From positions 2,666,001 through 2,730,000 of the forward strand of contig NZ_CP142422.1 in NCBI RefSeq assembly GCF_035974275.1: 64,000 nt of DNA. The letters run 5' to 3'. Made by a program: the position numbers and the translations under genes. Of the stretch, positions 17,238 to 24,215 are shown in pieces (the stretch's first letter is position 1; each line of letters begins with the position of its first letter). Below the pieces are notes generated by a model. The model did no database searches, was not told where the DNA came from, and saw nothing but the letters and a program-made list of their open reading frames with translations. This DNA comes from Chryseobacterium sp. MYb264 (GTDB lineage Bacteria; Bacteroidota; Bacteroidia; Flavobacteriales; Weeksellaceae).

Positions 17238-17920
17238 TAAAAATATTTTTTTAAATTTAAACTTTTCATATCGGCTATATTCTCACTTAATGAAATACTA
17301 CCGTCTTTCATTATTATAACTTTATCACAATACTTAATAGCTTCATCTATTAAATGGGTTGAAAATATAACTATAGTATTAACACTTAAGCTTTTTAACA
17401 ATTGATATAATCTCTCCCGTTCTATTTCATCTAAATTGTTAGTAGGCTCATCCAGTATCAATAATTTTGGATTATTGATAATCGAAATAATTATTGATAC
17501 TCGTTGTTGTATTCCTCCAGATAAATTTTGAACTTTTGCATTTTTGAATTGAAGAATGCTAAAGGATTCTAAAAATAAATTTATTTTTGACTCTATATCT
17601 TTATTTTTCATCCCCTTAAGAAGACCAAAATACATAATATTTTGATAAACTGTCAAATCTAAATATAGATTAGGTTGTTGGGGCATAAATCCTATCTCCT
17701 TTTTTATTTGGCGATTTTTTTTTACATCCACATGATTATATTGATAAATTCCCGAACTAGAAGCAGTTAATGTACTCAACAGTTTCAGAAGGGTTGTCTT
17801 TCCAGACCCATTACTGCCCATTAATATATGAAGCCCATATGAGAGTTGAAAAGATATACTATTTAATATTTTGTTATCTTTTATTTTATATGAGATATTA
17901 TCTAATTCAATACTTGTCAT
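17237..17920 (-). CDS. ABC transporter ATP-binding protein of the SDP-like operon
   Basis: 227 residues with a full set of ABC motifs: Walker A MGSNGSGKTT (about 34-43), Q-loop in GFMPQQP, signature NLSGGIQQR, Walker B LLILDEPTNN, and H-loop FSTHL. Length fits a single nucleotide-binding domain that dimerises with a separate permease. The start overlaps the preceding HTTM-C frame by 14 bp, and the stop overlaps the permease start. It powers the downstream permease. In peptide-bacteriocin operons such pairs usually serve self-protection or export. Confidence 0.93.
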   Translation of the reverse strand: MTSIELDNISYKIKDNKILNSISFQLSYGLHILMGSNGSGKTTLLKLLSTLTASSSGIYQYNHVDVKKNRQIKKEIGFMPQQPNLYLDLTVYQNIMYFGLLKGMKNKDIESKINLFLESFSILQFKNAKVQNLSGGIQQRVSIIISIINNPKLLILDEPTNNLDEIERERLYQLLKSLSVNTIVIFSTHLIDEAIKYCDKVIIMKDGSISLSENIADMKSLNLKKYF

Positions 17921-18762
17921 TAAATCTATATTTTTTCAATGGTTTAAAATCAATATTTATATAGTTACCCCACGCTATATAATTTAATAAAATCATTACA
18001 GTGCCAAATGTGTAAAATTGCATAGTAATGGCTATCATAAGGTGTAATAAAATAATACAGTAAAAAACAAAAACTCTTGTATATTTTATGTTTATTAAAA
18101 AAGGATATGATATTTGTAGTAATACGACAAATAAACTGGAAAATAGATAAAATACTGAGGGTAAATTCTTAAAACTGATATACTCAACAAAATAAAGGTG
18201 AGATATTTTCCAAAATGCATTACCATTCATCCAATCAATACCAAACAGCTTTCCAAGCCCTGCAAAAAAGTAGATTATACATAAATGTATTTGTGTTAAT
18301 CGCTGTATAAAAGACTTTAAAATAATATTATTTTTTCCTGAATATGAAAAAAAAAACATTTATAAAAAGAGCAAAATTTATAAAAAAATCTGCACCATAA
18401 GAAAAGATATTACTACTATTAATCATCATTGTATGCAATAGTAGTGCAACTATAGAAAATATAAGTTTATAAAAATCTAAAACTATAGAGAGTAAGGAAA
18501 AAAAATAAAAAGATAACAATACTAGTATTGTAACTTTTGAACTAATTCCAATCACCTGAAACAATTCTGTAATATGTGAAAAATTTAAATAATATTTCGG
18601 AATGTAAAATCCATTAAATTTTGCAGGAATATAGGAATTATCTACATATATATAAATATAATCAGGAAATATTAATAATAAATTAATCAAACAAAAAAGG
18701 GAAATAAGCAATGAATATAGTTTTATATTTTTGCAACTAAATTCAAATAAATAACTATTCAT
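17907..18762 (-). pseudogene. SdpB/HTTM-family membrane protein, split by a frameshift at a T10 tract
   Basis: Two overlapping frames together give one HTTM-like protein of about 280 residues. The 5' frame (18762-18328, 144 residues) has four or five membrane segments and ends INVFFFIFRKK. The 3' frame (18359-17907, 150 residues) holds the family core IHLCIIYFFAGLGKLFGIDW followed by NAFW. They meet at ten consecutive T residues on the minus strand (18347-18356). A one-base slip there would join INVFFF to SYSGKNNIIL. HTTM proteins include Bacillus SdpB, needed to mature the SDP toxin, and vitamin K-dependent carboxylase relatives. The split may be phase variation, decay or a sequencing error. 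The 5' end overlaps the SdpA-like gene by 8 bp. Confidence 0.7.
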
Positions 18763-19291
18763 TTTTTTTAATTTTAGCTATTAACATTTTATTTTTTTTT
18801 CCTGAAACTTTTCTATTGTTTAATTCTGAAACCATTGTTGAAACGATAAATACATTTATTTCATCTACATTTTGATATTTTTGAAATAAATGGGCACAAA
18901 TATTTCTAAGGATAAAACCCTTATTTTCTGTGTTTGGCAATAATGGATTTATATAATTATTAAATGTATAATACTTTAAACTTCCTTCTATGGAACTTAA
19001 TAGATATAATTGCTCATTATTATTACCTATAAAAATCAGTTTATTTTCACTGTTAGAAACATTAGGCGAAAAAAATTCGAACCCTCTATCTGCACCAAGT
19101 AAGTTTTCATAGATTCCTATTCTTTCAATAGTTTTTTTTGATACTTTATTTTGTTTCAAATAAGGAACAACTTGTTTTGATATTTCATTAAATTTAGTTT
19201 TTTTTTCTATTAGTACAGTTAATGCATTATAATTTATAATAAATAAACTAAGAATATGAAATATTAAAAAAATTTTCAGTAGATTTTTCAT
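18755..19291 (-). CDS. SdpA-like membrane-anchored protein
   Basis: 178 residues from the ATG at 19291; an in-frame TTG at 19306 is less likely. One N-terminal membrane segment (KIFLIFHILSLFIINYNALT) precedes a soluble domain with GADRGFEFFSPNV near residue 70-80. The aromatic FFSPN-type motif after a single anchor is the pattern of SdpA and of other partners encoded beside HTTM proteins. In Bacillus, SdpA and SdpB together convert the SdpC precursor into the active SDP peptide. Position directly before the HTTM gene, with an 8-bp overlap, supports the same role here. The match is by pattern and context, not by alignment. Confidence 0.6.
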   Translation of the reverse strand: MKNLLKIFLIFHILSLFIINYNALTVLIEKKTKFNEISKQVVPYLKQNKVSKKTIERIGIYENLLGADRGFEFFSPNVSNSENKLIFIGNNNEQLYLLSSIEGSLKYYTFNNYINPLLPNTENKGFILRNICAHLFQKYQNVDEINVFIVSTMVSELNNRKVSGKKNKMLIAKIKKNE

Positions 19292-19313
19292 ATTTATTAA
19301 ATACAAATAATAA

Positions 19314-19332
19314 GGCTGTTAAGTTAACAGCC
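19314..19332 (-). terminator. Hairpin between the peptide gene and the sdpA-like gene (attenuator candidate)
   Basis: GGCTGTT pairs with AACAGCC across 5 bases. On the minus strand it is followed by TTATTATTTG, a weak T-tract, so it may stop part of the transcripts after the peptide gene. Confidence 0.55.
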
Positions 19333-19341
19333 TCATTTTTT

Positions 19342-19551
19342 TTAGTTATTAGCTACAACAAGAACCCAGTCTTGTCCAAATGCAACATACCATCCTGCAT
19401 TTTGATCAATGCTTTCAGGAGAAGCATTATAGCTTTCAACAGAAAGTTTCTTTAAAGAGACTTTTGTATTAGTAGCATTAGCAAAAACAGTTGTACAAAA
19501 TGCTCCTGCACATAAAAATGCTACTAAAGATTTAGCAATTTTAGATTTCAT
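19342..19551 (-). CDS. Small exported peptide, likely substrate of the SDP-like system
   Basis: 69 residues: a clear signal peptide (MKSKIAKSLVAFLCAGAFCT then TVFA, probable cleavage after Ala24) and a 45-residue remainder with no cysteine. The remainder runs from NATNTKVSLKK to the hydrophobic, Trp-containing end GWYVAFGQDWVLVVANN. It is the first gene of the operon and is separated from the SdpA-like gene by 50 bp containing a hairpin, the usual arrangement for a precursor made in excess. It is not recognisably SdpC, which is longer and has a Cys pair. A toxic or signalling role is inferred only from context. Confidence 0.75.
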   Translation of the reverse strand: MKSKIAKSLVAFLCAGAFCTTVFANATNTKVSLKKLSVESYNASPESIDQNAGWYVAFGQDWVLVVANN

Positions 19552-19570
19552 TTTTGAAATTTTTTAATAT

Positions 19571-19599
19571 TAAACATAATTTCTTTTTATTTCGCACAA
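19571..19599 (-). promoter_or_regulatory. Candidate promoter of the peptide operon
   Basis: On the minus strand: TTG (19597-19599), 18 bases, then TATGTTTA (19571-19578), one mismatch from TAnnTTTG, about 20 bp before the ATG. Confidence 0.4.
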
Positions 19600-19642
19600 T
19601 TCTCTCCCTTATGGTTTTTACAAAAACTTTCTTAAAAATATT

Positions 19643-20521
19643 TTATTCTAATTCTATAGGATTATCAATTTTATTAACCATTTTTTTCACTTTTGCCTCT
19701 TCTTCTTTAAAACTTTCCTCGAATGTTTTACCGTTGGGCATCTTACGTTGAAGTTGTTCTGGTTTTAATGTTTGTCTGACACTTCCAAAAGGATCTTTTT
19801 TATAATCCTGATAGATTTTCGTATATTTTTCTTTTGAAATTGGGATAATATTTTTGGTTGACTCCTCAATTCTAGTTTTTTCGTTGTAATTATCTATCTT
19901 TTTATTTCCTACAAGTAACCAAGCATAGTTGTTATTAGTATCATTTATTTTTACAATTAAATCAGGTAATCCAAAAAATTTGTACGGTCCATCTTGAAAT
20001 GGGAAATCAGTAGAAAACCATGCTTCCCATTGTCTTCCTCCATAATTACAAATAGCTTTTTGCGTATTATATTCTCCTATTCTTTTCTTTTCTGGCTTAA
20101 TTTCCCAGTTAAATTTAATTTCTTCTTTATAGATAAAATTATCTTGTAATATTCTATCAGTAAATTCAATATTTTTTATAGGAAACTTCTTTTCAATTTT
20201 GTAAGTAAAGTCAGGCATTTTAAAATTCATTTTCTGTGGATCAATCGTTTGTCCTGATTTTATTGCCTTCTCTTTTATTGCCTTTATAATTGAATCTTGT
20301 GATATTATTGAATAATCACGATATATGGATTTTTCAGAAGTAATATCCAATACCATTAGCTATTTTTTTATTTTAGATGAGTCCTTATTAGGTTTGTATG
20401 CTAGTTCATAAAAAAAACGGTTTGCAGTGATTTGAGAAAATACAAATGGTGAAATACTTACTAAAATTATAGTAATAATTTTCAGAGTAATTTTATGAAT
20501 ATTATTTATTGTTTTTTTATA
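19643..20521 (-). pseudogene. GLPGLI family protein, broken by a nonsense codon and lacking a start codon
   Basis: The open part from 20356 encodes 237 residues with the family core (RQWEAWFSTDFPFQDGPYKF followed by FGLPDLIVKI). Upstream in the same frame, after a TAG at 20360-20362, the sequence continues back as ITANRFFYELAYKPNKDS and a signal peptide (ITLKIITIILVSISPFVFSQ) to about 20521. A GAG-to-TAG change is the simplest explanation. No ATG, GTG or TTG opens the signal peptide: the codon before KKT is TAT where ATG would be expected. GLPGLI proteins are exported Bacteroidetes proteins of unknown function. It lies 91 bp upstream of the peptide gene on the same strand. Confidence 0.8.
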
Positions 20522-20744
20522 TATTTTACTTTATAATATTTCTTGGAATCCTTTGTACAAGCATAACAAAACTAATAAATTATTTCATTAAATCAAGAAA
20601 AAAATTCAATCCCTAGTAGAAATGTTAATCAAAACAAGAAATACAATTCTTATATTTTCCAAATAACATTTAAAACATAAAACGACACACTATTAATTTA
20701 TTTTAGACATAAATCAAATGCTAAAAATTAATAAATATTATTTT

Positions 20745-21062
20745 TTACTCATTTTTTTTGTAATCATAAAAAACATAGCCTGTTCCGTGAATATCTAATA
20801 ATATTGCTCTGTCTGGGCATAATTTCAATAGGTAATAATTTTCATCATTTACAATCTTGTAATCATAAAACTTCACTGGATATTTTGGAAATTTTATTTT
20901 TTGTGAATTATCAAACAAATCATCATCAATATTGATAAATATTTTACTATTGTTAAATAATTCGTTGGTACAGACAACTTTTGATTTATTTGTTCCTGTA
21001 TTAAACGTACATACAAACAATATTATATTGAATATCAATGATTTGTAATTAACAAAAATCAT
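20745..21062 (-). CDS. Hypothetical exported or anchored protein, 105 residues
   Basis: An N-terminal hydrophobic segment (SLIFNIILFVCTFNTG) could be a signal or lipoprotein-type peptide. A polar, Asp/Lys/Tyr-rich body follows (FINIDDDLFDNSQKIKFPKY ... YDYKKNE). No family is recognised. It is AT-rich like the rest of the island and ends the cargo, its start lying only 33 bp from the right direct repeat. It is on the same strand as the peptide operon but 223 bp from the GLPGLI remnant. It may be a real island gene or a remnant. Confidence 0.5.
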   Translation of the reverse strand: MIFVNYKSLIFNIILFVCTFNTGTNKSKVVCTNELFNNSKIFINIDDDLFDNSQKIKFPKYPVKFYDYKIVNDENYYLLKLCPDRAILLDIHGTGYVFYDYKKNE

Positions 21063-21094
21063 TCATTATTAATTAAAATTCATAGGTGATATAA

Positions 21095-21293
21095 CCTGTG
21101 AGTCTACGAAAGCCATCCTTTTTAAGGATGGCTTTTTTTATTGATATGCCCAATTTTAAAATCAGTATCAAGGGATCAAGCACAAAAGTTGGGGACTAGG
21201 CAAAAAAAGTGTAGATACTGTAAAATGAAATTTTTTGCTCTCGCAGATTTTGCAAATGATGCAGATTCTTTTCCTTACACTTTACATATTGAA
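21095..21293 (+). repeat. Right direct repeat of the tRNA-Gln island (199 bp)
   Basis: A copy of 13785-13983 with three differences seen. It contains only the last 12 bases of the tRNA, so it is not a functional tRNA, but it keeps the terminator hairpin at 21110-21139. This is the expected displaced attachment-site half. Confidence 0.95.
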
Positions 21294-21987
21294 TACGAAG
21301 CCAACCCAAGTTTTTTGACAACTTCCGTTTTAAGTCTCACCAAACCGTTCTACCTATAAAAGACAGGAAAAGATAAGCAAAGAAAATCAACGATATCATC
21401 TGTGGGACATAAAATATTCGTGCATTCGTGGCCATAATATGCAGCCCTCAATTTTATCTTTGATAAAATCCTTGCGCCTTAAAAACATAGAGTATTAAAA
21501 AAATATCTTTGCGTCTTTGCGAAAAACCAACAAAGACAGCAGCACCTGTGAAGATCTAAAGGAAAATCTGTATCATCTGCGGGACATAAAATAGTCATGC
21601 ATTCTTGGCAAAAAGAGCCTATCTTCTGGTTTTCATTCTCTATCCTCCTGCTTATGTATCTCGGCATCGATACTCTGAGACGAAAATTAAATCCGTTTAA
21701 GGTATTATTCAGACAACAAACGATAGAATCTTCATTATTAAAATTCAGAATTTAAAATCTTTTAAAGAATAATTAAACACAAAAGATTATAAAGTTTAGA
21801 ATAAAATATCAAATACTTACAGTAAGCATCTTCTTTTCAATTTTGTATTCATAGAATTGTTAATATTATATCAAGATAAATGTGATAATTCAAAGAAAAA
21901 AATAGAGGACTGATGTATTTATTAGTTTTCATGTGTGATTTAGTGTTGGCATCCTGAAAAGGATGCTTTTTACTTTACATCGCAGTA

Positions 21988-22144
21988 TTTATACCATTTT
22001 ATCTTTGAACTTTCCTTTAAATTATTCAACCCCTACGGGGTTATACCATTATTAAATACTTGTTCGTCGGGCTTCACCCGACGCTACTGATATTTAACCC
22101 CTTCAGGTTTTATTAAGGTAAATTCAAAAAGAAAATAGTATTAG
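21988..22144 (+). repeat. Dispersed intergenic repeat, copy 1 (about 157 bp)
   Basis: Runs from TTTATACCATTTTATCTTTG to GAAAATAGTATTA, including the palindromic parts CCCCTACGGGG and CGTCGGGCTTCACCCGACG. Copy 2 at 36186-36341 has the same order of segments with scattered changes. Confidence 0.85.
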
Positions 22145-22149
22145 ACATA

Positions 22150-22186
22150 AAAAAAAGGATAGACCTTCTAGATCTATCCTTTTTCT
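22150..22186 (-). terminator. Terminator of the amino-acid permease gene
   Basis: AAAGGATAGA pairs with TCTATCCTTT. On the minus strand a run of eight or more T residues follows. Confidence 0.85.
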
Positions 22187-22202
22187 ATATTTTATTTTAA
22201 GT

Positions 22203-23621
22203 TTAATTTTTTTTATAAATCTTAAACATTGCAAATAAAAATCCTAACCAAACCGGAATCAGAATAACCTGAATTTCCATACCTGTGATACTCATTAAGA
22301 CTAAAATCAATACCAAAAAGGCGATACAGATATAATTTGAAACAGGATAAAATATCGATGGAAACTTCAGATCCGTCCCTGCTTTAATATTAGCTCGTTT
22401 AAATTTCAGATGCGTGTAACAAATCATCAGCCAGTTGATGATCAGCGTGGAAACCACTAAAGCCATCAGGTATTCAAAAGCTTTCTCAGGAACGAGCTTA
22501 TTAATGATGATACAAATTCCGGCAAAGCAAGATGAAATAATAATTGCATTCGTAGGAACACTGCTTTTATTCAGTTTCGTTAAAAATTTCGGAGCATTTC
22601 CCTGCTGTGCCAATCCGAAAAGCATCCTGCTGTTGCTGTAAACACTACTGTTATACACCGATAAAGCCGCTGTTAATACAATTAAATTAAGAATATTCGC
22701 AATCAACACATTGAACTGAATGACCTTTCCAAACATTTCAAACTGGAATCCATTCAGATTTTGGAAAACCATGACAAACGGGCTCGTTCCTTCCGTAATT
22801 TCTCTCCACGGACTCAATGAAAACAGAATTACCAGTGCCCCCACATAGAAAATTAAGATTCTGTAGATGACCTGATTGGTTGCTTTAGGGATTGTTTTTT
22901 CAGGATTTTTGGCTTCTGCTGCGGTAATTCCTATCAATTCCAACCCTCCGAATGAGAACATGATCATCGCCATGGCAGAAAATAAACCAGAATACCCGTC
23001 ATCTCCTTTATTGAAGAAACCTTTAGGAAAAAATCCACCATCGTTCCATAAATTGGAAACCGTAGCCTTTTCACCTCCCGTTCCGCTTACCAAAAGGTAA
23101 ATACCAAAAACAATCATTGCGATAATTGCCATAACTTTTATAATAGAAAACCAAAATTCGGTTTCTCCATAGACCTTTACCGAAGCTAAATTCAAAGCCG
23201 TAATTACAACGAAAAAGAATAAGCTGGAAGTCCAGAGCGGAATTTCCGGCCACCAGAAATGAACATAGTGACCAATGGCAGTGAGCTCTGCCATACTTAC
23301 GAGAATATATAGGATCCAATAGTTCCAACCCGACGCAAATCCCGGGAAATTGCCCCAATATTTGTAGGCAAAATAACTAAAACTCCCCGAAACAGGCTCC
23401 TGAACCACCATCTCACCAAGCTGCCGCATGATAAAAAAGGCAATAATACCCGCTAATGCATAGCCTAAAATTACAGATGGACCGGCCAAAACCGCAGCAG
23501 GTCCAATTCCCAGGAAAAGCCCTGTACCGATAGCTCCACCAAGGGCAATTAACTGAATATGTCGGTTGGTGAGTCCCCTAACCAGAGAACTATTTTCGTT
23601 CTCTTTCTTCTCGTTGCTCAT
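22203..23621 (-). CDS. APC-superfamily amino-acid permease (AAT type)
   Basis: 472 residues with about 12 membrane segments. The N-terminal signature RGLTNRHIQLIALGGAIGTG followed by LFLGIG is typical of the AAT group (AroP, PheP, ProY, GabP, CycA). The conserved TM6 region reads FGGLELIGITAAEAKNPEKT. It is a proton-coupled importer of amino acids at the inner membrane. The exact substrate cannot be read. It is a single-gene unit with its own terminator; the XRE regulator gene lies just upstream on the same strand, 107 bp away. Confidence 0.93.
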   Translation of the reverse strand: MSNEKKENENSSLVRGLTNRHIQLIALGGAIGTGLFLGIGPAAVLAGPSVILGYALAGIIAFFIMRQLGEMVVQEPVSGSFSYFAYKYWGNFPGFASGWNYWILYILVSMAELTAIGHYVHFWWPEIPLWTSSLFFFVVITALNLASVKVYGETEFWFSIIKVMAIIAMIVFGIYLLVSGTGGEKATVSNLWNDGGFFPKGFFNKGDDGYSGLFSAMAMIMFSFGGLELIGITAAEAKNPEKTIPKATNQVIYRILIFYVGALVILFSLSPWREITEGTSPFVMVFQNLNGFQFEMFGKVIQFNVLIANILNLIVLTAALSVYNSSVYSNSRMLFGLAQQGNAPKFLTKLNKSSVPTNAIIISSCFAGICIIINKLVPEKAFEYLMALVVSTLIINWLMICYTHLKFKRANIKAGTDLKFPSIFYPVSNYICIAFLVLILVLMSITGMEIQVILIPVWLGFLFAMFKIYKKN

Positions 23622-23728
23622 AGATTAAAATATTGCCCTTAAATATATAAAAACTTTCCCTCTGCACGCGAACAGAAAGTGGATAATGGAAAGGAAACCC
23701 TAAATAATCTAGAAAATGGCAATAAATT

Positions 23729-24022
23729 TTAAATAAATTGATCGGGAATCGAAATATTATTCTCCTTCATATAGTTTTTGAGTGCATTGTATTTATCTTC
23801 AAAATCATTTACACCACATCTATGTGAAATGCTGCATATATCTGAAGGTTTGATTTCGAGGATATTTGAGATTCTGGTTAAAATATCAAGGTTGATTTTT
23901 ACTTTCGCGTTTTCGATATCAGAATATGCTTTTTGCGAAATTCCCATCTCAAAAGCCATATATTCCTGGGTAAAATCCTTATTTCTTCTGATTTTCCTAA
24001 TATTTTGACTGCATACTTTCAT
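23729..24022 (-). CDS. XRE-family helix-turn-helix regulator
   Basis: 97 residues. The HTH_3/XRE domain covers residues about 7-62: IRKIRRNKDFTQEYMAFEMG, then GISQKAYSDIENAKVKINLD and LTRISNILEIKPSDI. The C-terminal tail (FEDKYNALKNYMKENNISI) is helical and may help dimerisation. It is a cytosolic DNA-binding protein of the small antitoxin or phage-repressor size class, but no toxin gene lies next to it. It sits between the permease and ccoNO; whether it controls either is unknown. Confidence 0.88.
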   Translation of the reverse strand: MKVCSQNIRKIRRNKDFTQEYMAFEMGISQKAYSDIENAKVKINLDILTRISNILEIKPSDICSISHRCGVNDFEDKYNALKNYMKENNISIPDQFI

Positions 24023-24215
24023 TGTGTTTATTTTAGTAGTTTTCGGTATATTTTAGAAGGATATCTATTAGACTTACACAAAGTTAGTGAATACCTTTGG
24101 CAAAACATTATTACGCTACATGATATTTATTTTTAATTAAAATTCAAGTTTAAAAATTATTCAAAAACTTCTGTTTTAAAGGAAAATATTTCTTCGGTAC
24201 AATACAATTGGAATT

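Larger units (their letters stand above)
13785..21293. mobile_element. tRNA-Gln-associated genomic island, about 7.3 kb, with SDP-like peptide cassette
   Basis: The segment is bounded by 199-bp direct repeats that begin inside the tRNA 3' end, the usual footprint of site-specific integration. The interior is visibly more AT-rich than the flanks from about 15.8 to 21.0 kb. It holds an IS3-family element, a compact minus-strand operon, a GLPGLI pseudogene and one unknown ORF. No integrase or recombinase other than the IS transposase is present. Mobility is therefore either lost or was supplied in trans. Alternatively, the repeat arose by local duplication and the cargo arrived by homologous recombination. 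Confidence 0.7.
21294..22202. other. Long non-coding region with several dispersed repeat fragments
   Basis: 909 bp without a credible gene; a 62-codon minus-strand frame at 21479-21667 is made of repeat sequence. Fragments of the TCATCTGTGGGACATAAAAT and GTGCATTCGTGGCC type occur at about 21395-21440 and again at 21570-21620. A 157-bp repeat also found at 36186 lies at 21988-22144. The end holds the permease terminator. Confidence 0.55.

Noticed and set aside
13785..21293. Integrase or other recombinase for the island
   Set aside because: All frames between the repeats were examined; only the IS3 transposase was found.
21479..21667. 62-codon minus-strand frame
   Set aside because: It lies in dispersed repeat sequence and has no protein-like pattern.
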